DNA from: GCA-2861595 sp035536185
GTDB lineage: Bacteria > Actinomycetota > Acidimicrobiia > Acidimicrobiales > GCA-2861595
Assembly: GCA_035536185.1 (NCBI GenBank)
Contig: DATLOM010000026.1
Location: 1-64,000 of the forward strand
Reading direction: 5' to 3'
Length of the DNA stretch: 64,000 bases
Under the pieces are notes generated by a model. It did not search any database. It saw only the letters and a list, made by a program, of their open reading frames with translations, and was not told where the DNA came from. The position numbers were made by a program, and so were the translations under genes. Of the stretch, positions 6,763 to 14,917 are shown in pieces. The stretch's first letter is position 1. Each line of letters opens with the position of its first letter.

Positions 6763-8139
6763 GGCGGTTCCCATCCGCTTGGCGCTGGTCACCGGTATAT
6801 CCCCCAGCTGGTGCGTCGGGGCATGAACGGCCAGCGGGAACCGATTCGGGCGCCAAGGCGGCCTGTAGCGCCCCCTGAACGCCCGGCAGCGTGTCGTCGC
6901 TCAGCACCACGCGGCACAGGGCCTCACGTGTCCGGGCGTCGTAGCTGACCCGCAAGCGGAACGCGTCAAACAGGGCTCTCAGGATGGGCTCGGGGGCATC
7001 GCGCAGGACTTGGGCGTCGGCACGCACGAGTCTGCCCAGCAGGTGCTCCGCCCCACCGGAACAGGCCGACAAGGCGTCGGTGATTGTGGCAAGGGTCGCC
7101 AGCCTCTCGTCGCGTTCGAGGGTCAACTCCCGGTGACGGTCGCGCACGGAGCGCAGGAGGCTGCCGTCAGGGTCATCAATGTCCTCGAGCCTCTGAACGA
7201 GCCGCCGCCGCTTGCGGTCTAGATCCGAGACTGCCCGCCGCAGCGACTCGACCTGGCGGGCCAGAGCCTTGTCGCGATCACGCTCGGTGTCGTCGAACTC
7301 GGTGGCCAGGTAGCTGATTCGGTCAGGCCCGAGTACCCGCTCGGCGAAGAAGCCCAGGATGCCGTCGAGGAGCGCGTCCTCGCGAACCCACACACTGGCG
7401 GGGTGAGCGGGGAATCGGACTGCTGCCTCCTTGCCGTGGTTCGCACTGGGTTGGCAAGCGAAGTAGGAGTGGGACTTTCGGGTCTTCCCGAACATCCTCC
7501 TCTCGCACTGCGCGCACACGACGTAGGAGCGCAGCAGGTAGCTGCGCTTGGTCTGCGGATGGGCATGGTTGGCTCCCGGCGCACTGCGTGATCGCTCCCG
7601 CTCAGAGACCAGTTCCTTGGCTGCTTTGAACAGATCGAGGGTCACCAGCGGCTCATGGGTGGGCACCGGTGACCACACCCAATCACGGGGAGAGTTGATC
7701 CGCCCGTTGCCCGTCTTGGAGGCCCGTCGGTTCCAGACCATGTAGCCGGTGTACTTGGGGTTACCTAGCACCTCGCGCACAGCCGACGCGCTCCAGGTGT
7801 CGCGTTGGAGATCAGGGCGAAGCGAGCGCTTGGGCGGGTGGCGGTCGAGGTCTTCGTTGAGCCGCTCCGCGATGGCCTGGTAGGAGAGGCGTTCGGTGAC
7901 CCGAAGCACGAAGATCCTGTTCACTGCCGCCGCCCGAAGGGGCTCGGGGACGAGGCGGGTCTTGGCCAGGCCTTCCTCTCTCTTGGCCGGCACTGGGTGG
8001 GGCACCTTCTCGCCTACATAGCCGTATGGGGGCACCCCGACGTTCCAGCCCTGGGTGGTGTGCTCGCAAAAGCCGTCCCAGGACAACTCCAGCATCTGGC
8101 GCACGTACCATTCGGCCAGCAACCGATCGAGTCCGAGGC

Positions 8140-8986
8140 CGCCTCCTTCTCGGCGCCGGCCGCCACGAGCGCGCCGAGACCCGCACGACGCAGCGCAACG
8201 GGCACCGCCCGAGGCTGTTGTCCACCGCCGCGGGCGACGTGGACCTCGCAATCCCCAAGATCCGCCAGGGCTCGTTCTTCCCCACCTTGTTGGAGCGCCG
8301 CCGCCGCATCGACCGGGCGCTGTTCGCCGTGGTGATGGAGGCCTACGTGCACGGGGTGTCGACCCGCAAGGTCGACGACCTGGTCAGGGCCCTGGGGGTG
8401 GTCAGTGGCATCTCCAAGAGCGAGGTCAGTCGGATCTGTGCCCAGCTCGACGGCGACCTCGAAGAGTTCCGGGGCCGGCCCCTCGACCACGCCCGCTTCG
8501 TCTATGTGTTTCTCGATGCCACCTACATCAAAAGGCCGTGTCCGCGGCCGGGTGGTGTCGCGGGCGGTGGTGATCGCCACCGGCGTCACCGCTAGTGGGG
8601 ACCGAGAAGTCCTCGGCGTGGATGTGAGCGACAGCGAGGACGGAGCGTTCTGGACGGCGTTCCTGAAGGGCCTGCGTGCTCGTGGGCTGGCTGGGGTGCA
8701 GCTGGATGACCTTTTGGCCTTCTGCGTCTTCCCTCAGGCCCACTGGCGAAAGATCTGGTCGACGAACCCGCTCGAGCGCATCAACGGCGAGATCAAACGG
8801 CGCACCAACGTCGTTGGCATCTTCCCCAACGACGCCTCCATCCTTCGCCTCGTGACTGCGGTGCTCGTCGAGACACATGACGAGTGGGCGGTCAGCGACG
8901 GCGCTATCACTCGGAGGAATCGATGGCCAAGATCGGCGTCACCGCCGACACCAACCCCGAGGCCACATTCGCCATCACGGCATGAC
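8140..8986 (+). mobile_element. IS256/Mutator-family transposase remnant
   Basis: Fragments of one transposase appear in order but in different frames. These are 'GDVDLAIPKIRQGSFFPTLL' and 'ALFAVVMEAYVHGVSTRKVD' up to 'YVFLDATYIK', then after a frameshift near 8530 'VVIATGVTASGDREVLGVDV' and 'SEDGAFWTAFLKGL'. About 100 residues are then missing: 'AGVQL' is joined directly to 'DLLAF' and 'HWRKIWSTNPLERINGEIKR'. A last frameshift near 8905 leads to 'RYHSEESMAKIGVTADTN' and a stop at 8986. The N-terminal third is also absent. The DDE triad is therefore incomplete and no inverted repeats were found, so this is a decayed copy. It lies where the integrase catalytic domain should be. Confidence 0.8.
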
Positions 8987-9136
8987 ACACTGAGACTGTC
9001 GTCGACGATCCCAAAGGCGCCGACCTACACCACTCCGCGGGGCGCGATCCTCGTACCGGCCGTTCAAGCCCTCGCGCATACCAGACGGGACCCAGCCTGA
9101 CACTCAACCAGTCTGGTTATTGTAGAGGATAGAAGC

Positions 9137-9859
9137 ATGATTCACAGGGGCAAACAACTGATGTGTTCGATTCCAGTGGCATCAGCCTTGGTCACAGCTG
9201 TCTGGATCATCATGTTTGTGTTCGGGCAGCCCCACGGACGCGACGCTAGCGCGATGTTCTACTTCGAACGAGCAGCTATTCCCTGCGAAGTCCGAAGAGG
9301 ACAACCTCTAACCAGCGAGGACATTCTGAACACGTTTGCAGGAGACTCAGAGGCATGTAACCGGCTACCCTTGCCTTCATTGCCGGCTCCTGAGCCACTA
9401 TTCCCCAAGAAGAACGTATATCTCTCCGTTGTATCCTCGGCGTTGATCCACGACCGCCTGCATCACCTTGCAGGCAACCTGCTCGGCCTATGGCTCCTCA
9501 GTGCGCCTCTAGAACGACGAAAGGGCTCTTTCGTCTACTTAGCAATTTTCGTTTTGTCACAGTTTGTCAGCGTAGCGATTTATGCGACGCTTCGACCCAA
9601 TGTCACGACACCATTTATTGGTGCTTCGGCGGCCATTTTCGGGCTACAGGGTGCCTTGTTGATTCTCTATCCTAGGTCCCGTATGTTCGCCTTCGGAAGA
9701 TTCCCAGGCGTGGAGGCTGCAGTGGTTCTTGTTCCGCTCTTGCCGGTGGCACTATACAACGACCTGACTCATACGAGAAATGTGCTCGAGCTTCACATAG
9801 CGGGGTGGGGGTTTGGCCTCGGCGCTGGTGTGTTTCTACGGTTGGTCCAACGGAAGTAA
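9137..9859 (+). CDS. Rhomboid-family intramembrane serine protease
   Basis: A 240-residue membrane protein with the rhomboid marks in order. An N-terminal membrane segment is followed by an extracytoplasmic loop with two Cys. Then come 'HHLAGNLLGLW' (H-x-x-x-N in TM2), 'FIGASAAIFGLQGALL' with the candidate nucleophile serine in G-A-S, and 'LHIAGWGFGLGAG' with the catalytic His. The usual GxSG motif reads GASA here, so activity needs testing. Rhomboids cut other membrane proteins within or beside their membrane segments. DNA is visibly less GC-rich than the neighbours, fitting acquired cargo. AGAGGA lies a few bases before the ATG. Confidence 0.85.
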   Translation: MIHRGKQLMCSIPVASALVTAVWIIMFVFGQPHGRDASAMFYFERAAIPCEVRRGQPLTSEDILNTFAGDSEACNRLPLPSLPAPEPLFPKKNVYLSVVSSALIHDRLHHLAGNLLGLWLLSAPLERRKGSFVYLAIFVLSQFVSVAIYATLRPNVTTPFIGASAAIFGLQGALLILYPRSRMFAFGRFPGVEAAVVLVPLLPVALYNDLTHTRNVLELHIAGWGFGLGAGVFLRLVQRK

Positions 9860-9883
9860 GTCAGGTTGCGGTCTGTGGCGGAG

Positions 9884-11317
9884 CTATCGTGAAGGTTTGG
9901 CCTGCGCGGCAAAGACATCCTGGGAGCGACTGCTACGGGCACGCCGGGTATCAGCCCACGCTGCGAGCACGGCCGTCTTCTGCGAGAGAAGGCCCAGCCG
10001 AGACCCGAGGTCCACCTTGCCTACGGCGGCGGGGCCCAGGTAGCGCTGGCCAATGCGGGAATCTGAGCGATAAGTCGTGAGCCGATCGTTCGGAAAGAAC
10101 GTGCGGCCCTCGTCACGAGAGAAGGTGTAGAAGACGTCATGGCGCAGGTTTGCAGCGTCACCCCTGCGGTCGTAGAAGATGGCGTCGAGGCGACCGTCAG
10201 GTGCAACGCCGAGGCGGGGCAGGTACTGGTGACGACCGTTGGTCAAGGGGTCGTCGTTTAACCGGTGCGCCTCGTCCCAGGACCGCCCGCCGTGGTGAGA
10301 CCGGCGAAGCAGTACGTCCCAGTCACCGCTGCGGGCGTCGGTCCAGGCCGCGAACAGCGCCCCTGCGCCGTTGGCAGCCAGCGCCGGAGGTGGCATCGTG
10401 AAGATCAGCATCACCCGCTCGGGCGGGACCACCTCGTCATCGACCACCACCTCGGCGTTGAATCTGACCCCGCCGTCGCCCGAGGTGGTAAGCACCAGCG
10501 CCCAGTGCCCCTCCCACGTCGGCCCCTCCAGGCCCTGGTAGTCCCGAGCGTCCTCGCCCAAGTCGTAGTACAAGACATGGACGGCATGGTCGGCACCGAT
10601 GGCCAGAGCCGGGGCCGCCGCCCGTGGGCGCGTCGGACTGCTGACACGAACAGGAGCCGAGAACGTTGTGCCCCCGTCGTCAGAGTGCATGGCGAGAATG
10701 GGGTTGGGGACCGGCTGGAATCCACCGAGCACGGGATCGGCGCCGGCCTCGATCCACACCAGGTGGATGCGGCCGTGGCGACCCATGGCGTTGTCGATCG
10801 CCATGCGGACCGCGAAACGGTTGGCACCGAGAATCTGGCGAGGGGGACCGAAATGCTCGCCTCCGTCCTCGGAGACGGTGAGGAAGACACCCATCGGTTC
10901 GTTACCCCGCCCGTGGAGGCCGATGAATAGGTAGTACAGCTGTCCCGAGGGACCGAAGGCAACCTCGGGGGCATAGCAGGTGTCCGCTCCGGGAGGAAGC
11001 CTCGGCACGGGGTTCACCCCCTCCCAACGCCGTCCGCCGTTTCGGGAGCGGTGCAGTGCGCAGTTGAGCCTGGGGGCATCGAGGCGGCTAGCCAGCACAA
11101 CCAGGTCGGAGTCGCGGGGATCGGCGGCGAGCACTGGTGAGTTCTGGGCTCGCGCCAGGCGCGGGTCGTTGTTGGAAACCTGCACTTCGTCGTCTACTGG
11201 CGGGCCGAAGCTGGGACGGGGGCCGTGGGCTGCAGAGACCGCGAAGCCGCCGATCACGATGGCGACCACAAAACCAATCGCCAGGAAGGTCCTGACCCGG
11301 TGGCTGATCCTCCTCAA
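9884..11317 (-). CDS. Secreted Asp-box (BNR/sialidase-fold) repeat protein
   Basis: A 477-residue protein with an N-terminal membrane/signal segment ('TFLAIGFVVAIVIGGFAVSA') and a long exported region. Six or so Asp-box motifs of the S-x-D-x-G-x-x-F/W type recur: 'SRNGGRRW', 'SEDGGEHF', 'SDDGGTTF', 'SGDGGVRF', 'SHHGGRSW', 'SRDEGRTF'. This pattern marks a sialidase-like beta-propeller. The catalytic residues of true sialidases are not evident, so it may be a binding or structural propeller. Its start overlaps the stop of the upstream lipoprotein gene by 4 bases, so the two are coupled and may act together outside the membrane. Confidence 0.75.
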   Translation of the reverse strand: MRRISHRVRTFLAIGFVVAIVIGGFAVSAAHGPRPSFGPPVDDEVQVSNNDPRLARAQNSPVLAADPRDSDLVVLASRLDAPRLNCALHRSRNGGRRWEGVNPVPRLPPGADTCYAPEVAFGPSGQLYYLFIGLHGRGNEPMGVFLTVSEDGGEHFGPPRQILGANRFAVRMAIDNAMGRHGRIHLVWIEAGADPVLGGFQPVPNPILAMHSDDGGTTFSAPVRVSSPTRPRAAAPALAIGADHAVHVLYYDLGEDARDYQGLEGPTWEGHWALVLTTSGDGGVRFNAEVVVDDEVVPPERVMLIFTMPPPALAANGAGALFAAWTDARSGDWDVLLRRSHHGGRSWDEAHRLNDDPLTNGRHQYLPRLGVAPDGRLDAIFYDRRGDAANLRHDVFYTFSRDEGRTFFPNDRLTTYRSDSRIGQRYLGPAAVGKVDLGSRLGLLSQKTAVLAAWADTRRARSSRSQDVFAAQAKPSR

Positions 11318-11946
11318 CTGCCCTTTGCCAGGAATCCTTGGCAGGACTGGCGCTCGAGGGGCGCTGCGTTGTGGCAGTCGTAGCCCTTCGGGATGGAGGA
11401 CGGAGGAGTACCAATGACCAGGGCGATCTGGCGGAAGGGGGCGAGGCGGATTTCCGAGACCGCCTCTTCGTGCTTGCGGCCATCGACGTAGGCGACGATC
11501 GGCGTCTTGGGCGCGCAGTAGGCGCCGACGCAGGAGCGGTCCATGCGCACGCCCCAGAGCGCGAAGAGATGTTCCAGGGTGAACACCGCTCCCTTGGTGT
11601 CGGTCTCGGCGTGGAGGATGCCGCTCGGGCTGTGCGTGTGCAGCGGCGAGAAGGGCGGGTGAAGACCGAGGTTTTCTGGGACGGGGACGTTGCGGCCGTC
11701 CACGAAGATGTCGAGGTGGGTGTGCAGGTGCAGGGTTCCGCCTTCTTTGTAGGCGGGCAGCCCCGAAGCGGCGATCCGCTCACTCGGTCGCTCCGGCGGG
11801 GGCCACGGCGCAGGACCGACGTTGACAGCCAGGTTTCTCTGCACCGGCGCGGGGGCGCTCGATCCACCGCAGGCGCCCGCCAAGACGGCCATCACGCTGG
11901 CCGCTACGAGCGGCATGGTCCACGGGATGCGTCGCCCCCTCACCAC
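11314..11946 (-). CDS. Lipoprotein with His-rich conserved domain
   Basis: A 210-residue protein with a signal peptide ending in the lipobox 'VLAGACGG', so it should be lipid-anchored outside the membrane. The mature part has 'LHLHTHLDIFVDG', 'SPLHTHSPSGILHAE', 'LFALWGVRMD' and two Cys in 'CVGAYC'. I have seen this arrangement in conserved actinobacterial proteins of unknown function; the clustered His could bind a metal, which is inference. It is the first gene of a coupled pair with the Asp-box protein. The divergent region 11947-12051 should hold its promoter. Confidence 0.7.
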   Translation of the reverse strand: MVRGRRIPWTMPLVAASVMAVLAGACGGSSAPAPVQRNLAVNVGPAPWPPPERPSERIAASGLPAYKEGGTLHLHTHLDIFVDGRNVPVPENLGLHPPFSPLHTHSPSGILHAETDTKGAVFTLEHLFALWGVRMDRSCVGAYCAPKTPIVAYVDGRKHEEAVSEIRLAPFRQIALVIGTPPSSIPKGYDCHNAAPLERQSCQGFLAKGS

Positions 11947-12011
11947 GGCTCAAGGTAGCGCACCACGTCACATGGCAGTCCGTAGATCAGAAGATTATGC
12001 AAAATTTCCTC

Positions 12012-12040
12012 TTGACAGGCTTTCCGGGGCAACTTATCGT
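12012..12040 (+). promoter_or_regulatory. Sigma-70-type promoter
   Basis: A consensus TTGACA (12012-12017) is followed after 17 bp by TATCGT (12035-12040). The predicted transcription start near 12047 is only about 5 bases before the ATG at 12052. Confidence 0.55.
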
Positions 12041-12051
12041 CGCAAGTAGCC

Positions 12052-12480
12052 ATGGTGCGCGAGCAGAGGGGCGGGGTGGGGATGGACTTCTTCCAAGTGC
12101 CGAGCATCGCCGTTGATCTTGCCTCCGCAGCTCGAGGCGTGTTGGTAGGGGTGCTTGTTATTGCAGTGGTAGGCAAGTTGGCCGACAGGGGCCGGTTCAG
12201 CACCTTCCTCTGCTCACTCGGACTCTCCTCCTCTGCTGCGAGGAAGGCTCGGGTCGCCGTCATCGCAGCCGAGCTGCTCACGATCGCAGGATTGCTCGTC
12301 GGATCAGCGACCATCGCCGGTCTGGCTGTCGCTTGGCTGTTCGGCGTCTTCTTCGTCGGTCTGGTGGTGGCTCGGCGTCGCGGAGTTCCCGGCTGCGCTT
12401 GTCTCGGGCGCCTCAGCACCTCTGGTGCCAACAGGCCCATACCCGTTCTGAGGCTCGCCGGTGTCGCCGGGGGGCCCTGA
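12052..12480 (+). CDS. MauE/DoxX-like membrane protein, probably 3'-frameshifted
   Basis: A membrane protein with 'GVLVGVLVIAVVGKLADRGR' near the N-terminus, two further hydrophobic helices and a 'GCACLGRL' motif. This is the layout of MauE-like proteins of the DoxX/VKOR-related group, which are thought to supply disulfide chemistry to exported Cys-rich partners. The frame stops at 12480 just after a run of six G. One more G would continue it in frame into the next gene's sequence ('GGALIVAGGNEARGWPS'). The start may instead be the ATG at 12082, which is preceded by a G-rich ribosome-binding-like stretch. Confidence 0.6.
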   Translation: MVREQRGGVGMDFFQVPSIAVDLASAARGVLVGVLVIAVVGKLADRGRFSTFLCSLGLSSSAARKARVAVIAAELLTIAGLLVGSATIAGLAVAWLFGVFFVGLVVARRRGVPGCACLGRLSTSGANRPIPVLRLAGVAGGP

Positions 12481-12518
12481 TCGTCGCCGGAGGCAACGAA
12501 GCCCGCGGCTGGCCGTCG

Positions 12519-13034
12519 ATGCGTGCTTCGTGGCTTATTGCCGCCGCCACCGTGGGGCTCCTTGCCAGCTCGGGTGGCTCCATGTTCCGGTCGAGGCGAG
12601 GGCTCCCCGACGAACGGCCCGTTGGCTCATCTCTCGAAAATCACGCCGCATCCGCTGACGCCGACACCCGCCACGGTCGCTTGACCCGGCGCAGTGTCCT
12701 GGTCGGCGGCGCGGCGATGGGGGCCGGTCTCGTCCCCTTGGCACGCGCCTTCGGCTGTACCAGTCACCTCGACCCCTGCCCGGCAGCCCCGGAAATCGGT
12801 CGGCGCGATGGTACCGCCGGTGGCACCGGTGAGACCGGTGGTGACCGGACACCGTGCCTCGCCGCATGCAGCGAGCAGCGTGTCGTGTCTGACGCCATGG
12901 CCAGCGACGACTTCGACGCCTGCGCTTCGGAAGCCGGAAGCGACGAGTCGAAGTTGAGAGCCTGCGCGGACGCACTTCGTGATCGCATCGTTGACTCTCG
13001 GATGGAGCAGGAAGTCTGTCTCACTCGGTGTTAG
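12519..13034 (+). CDS. Cys-rich exported domain with internal twin-Arg segment
   Basis: If separate, this protein of about 171 residues starts with a membrane helix ('ASWLIAAATVGLLASSGG'). A twin-arginine-like segment follows ('LTRRSVLVGGAAMGAG'), then an outer domain with eight Cys spread to the last residue ('CLTRC' at the end). If one G is missing at about 12470, it is the C-terminal half of the MauE-like protein. Either way a thiol-redox membrane protein lies next to a Cys-rich exported domain, which fits a disulfide role. The Cys-rich domain itself is not one I recognise. Confidence 0.55.
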   Translation: MRASWLIAAATVGLLASSGGSMFRSRRGLPDERPVGSSLENHAASADADTRHGRLTRRSVLVGGAAMGAGLVPLARAFGCTSHLDPCPAAPEIGRRDGTAGGTGETGGDRTPCLAACSEQRVVSDAMASDDFDACASEAGSDESKLRACADALRDRIVDSRMEQEVCLTRC

Positions 13035-13065
13035 CCCCCGCCATCATTAGTCGAAAGGAACCGGG

Positions 13066-13389
13066 ATGTGTGACGCCAACTGGTATCAGCAGTTCCTCGA
13101 GTTGAACCCAAGGGAGCGCAAGCGGCGCGACCTGATCGTCGACTATGCCGAGTTACAGGGCGGCGACGTGACGGAGTACTTCCGTCGCTTGTTCCCTCGG
13201 TACTGGTTCGACAGCGACTCGCTCCCAGTAGGCACGGCTGGACTCTCACTCGGCTTTTCCCCAGAGCAGGAGAATCAGATGATCGCCGACATGTCGAAGG
13301 TGGTGCTGCCAGCGTTCCGCGCCTCGCCAGAGTACGACCTGCCGCATGACGCATCTTCGTTTCAGTTCCCTCAACGGAGTGCGAGTTAG
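13066..13389 (+). CDS. Hypothetical protein, 107 residues
   Basis: A small soluble protein beginning 'MCDANWYQQFLELNPRERKR' with 'GGDVTEYFRRLFPRYWFDSD' in the middle. There is no signal peptide or membrane segment. AAAGGA lies about 10 bases before the ATG. It follows the Cys-rich gene by about 30 bp in the same direction and could be cotranscribed. Family not recognised. Confidence 0.6.
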   Translation: MCDANWYQQFLELNPRERKRRDLIVDYAELQGGDVTEYFRRLFPRYWFDSDSLPVGTAGLSLGFSPEQENQMIADMSKVVLPAFRASPEYDLPHDASSFQFPQRSAS

Positions 13390-13519
13390 GCGAGTAATGG
13401 TTGGATGATGGTTTAGATCCAAGTTGCTCTGCATAGAACAGGAGGCATCCGATGTATGGTGAAATGACGGTTCGGCGAGACACCCGATGTTTCACGATGG
13501 AGCTGGGGGAAAGCGGCTA

Positions 13520-14488
13520 GTGATTACTAAACCGAGCGCCGCTCGTCACCGGGCAATCTATGTTACCGCGCAGCTTCTAGTTCTCTCGTTGGTAACGTCC
13601 TCGTTCGCGCCAGTCGGTGCTGCGATTGATACCTACAAGCGCAAGAACATCCGGGTGCAACGTGTGCAAATGCGGGCACGCGGCTACCTAAATGACCCTT
13701 GCGTAGTGGCTAGGGTGGATTGTAGAACGCGGGCAGGAGCCTTCCGTCCAGAGGCTACCGCGCAGTCGATCGTTATCCAACAGCTCTCAGTGATGCTTGA
13801 CCAGCAAGCTGTAGTCACAAATACGCAGGAGCAGATTGTGGCCCCGTCGCAAGTGCAGTGGGAGGTGTCACCCGGTCCGACCGACCCGCTTGATCCAAGT
13901 GATCCTGAAGATGTCGATCCACCCGAGTTGCCTGAAGACCCGACTTGTGACATTAGTACACCACAGAAGATCAGGAGCTGGCGGGCAGACGTAGCGGTTG
14001 ACGAGAGCGATGACCCGACCGTCGCCGACGCCAGCTATCAACCGGGACTTCTTGAGGTGAGGGCTTGGAGCGGTACGGCGCCCGTGGACGTCGACCGCCG
14101 ACTTGAGTGTTACGTTGATAAGGCTCCCTTATACAATGGGAACCTCAATTTTAGGCGATATGATCTCCTAAACCACCTTCGATGGGGAATGGGTTATTTT
14201 GACCGCGATGGCGTGCGCTGGTGTGTTTGGGCAGACCCGGACCCAATTTTGCACAAGGGAAATATTTACTTCGCTCCAGTTTCCCCACATTCCAATCGCG
14301 TCGTAGCTCCTGATGATGTCAAACGGCGAATCCCTCTGTGTCGCGATGCTGATACACCGACAGGTGATCCCGTTCCTGATGTTGTACCGCAGCCGATGGA
14401 ATACCTGGTGTGGTTAGCTGCTTTGCTTGCTGCCGGCGCGGGCATGGGTTATCTGGGCCGGGTCGGCGGTCGACTGAGTCCGTGTTGA
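13520..14488 (+). CDS. Exported protein with C-terminal membrane anchor, unknown
   Basis: A protein of about 322 residues if started at the GTG at 13520, which has GGGGGAAAG ahead; the frame is open from 13487. An N-terminal hydrophobic stretch ('AIYVTAQLLVLSLVTSSFAP') acts as signal or anchor. The exported part has several Cys and a Pro/Asp-rich spacer ('PTDPLDPSDPEDVDPPELP'). Near the end come 'MEYLVWLAALLAAGAGMGYL' and a basic tail. The layout is that of a surface protein held at its C-terminus. It lies in the AT-richer cargo of the element. No family recognised. Confidence 0.6.
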   Translation: MITKPSAARHRAIYVTAQLLVLSLVTSSFAPVGAAIDTYKRKNIRVQRVQMRARGYLNDPCVVARVDCRTRAGAFRPEATAQSIVIQQLSVMLDQQAVVTNTQEQIVAPSQVQWEVSPGPTDPLDPSDPEDVDPPELPEDPTCDISTPQKIRSWRADVAVDESDDPTVADASYQPGLLEVRAWSGTAPVDVDRRLECYVDKAPLYNGNLNFRRYDLLNHLRWGMGYFDRDGVRWCVWADPDPILHKGNIYFAPVSPHSNRVVAPDDVKRRIPLCRDADTPTGDPVPDVVPQPMEYLVWLAALLAAGAGMGYLGRVGGRLSPC

Positions 14489-14917
14489 CCGGCTGGACGC
14501 GGTTGAGGTCGACACTCAGCCCGCTGCACAACTACGACACCCGTCGCCGGCGTGGTGTCCGAGCGGGTGAACAAGACCCACCGCGCGCATCTCGGCCAAG
14601 CGGGATCATCCTCAGCATGGAACTTCAACTAGAGGCGGGAGAGGGCGAAGTGGTTCCCGTGGGCAGTAACGCCTCCCCGCGCGCGATGATCGTGCCACAG
14701 GACTCCCTCCGCTTGCGCGCGATCCGCCGCAACAGCGGTGCTGTCGATAGCACCCGCAGGCCGTCGGGTAGTCGACAGAGCTCCCGGACGGCTGTGGTGC
14801 CGCGTTATGTGGTGGTCGAGTCCGCCGGCGATGCGTCAAACGTGCGCTCCGGAGCGGCTGTACGACCTTGACACATGCTGGTTTACGTCCATACTGTGCA
14901 ATCTCAGAGAGGTTCCG

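Larger units (their letters stand above)
6707..8251 (-). pseudogene. Large serine recombinase/integrase lacking its catalytic domain
   Basis: Homology to large serine integrases starts near 8130 ('LLAEWYVRQMLELSWDGF') and runs to the element end. Visible parts are the recombinase domain ('GVPPYGYVGE', 'YQAIAERLNEDLD', 'VREVLGNPKYTGYMVWNRR') and a zinc ribbon with 'CAQCERRMFGK' and a later 'YFACQPSANHGK'. A long coiled coil follows ('ARQVESLRRAVSDLDRKRRR'). The N-terminal resolvase domain with the catalytic serine is missing; the first 40 codons are antisense to the transposase remnant. At the other end the frame crosses the attachment core into the complement of tRNA-Arg ('RPRQDSNLRPAA'), where it stops. 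Confidence 0.8.

Noticed and set aside
9884..11317. True sialidase
   Set aside because: Asp-boxes are present, but the Arg triad and other catalytic residues of sialidases are not evident, so only the fold is claimed.
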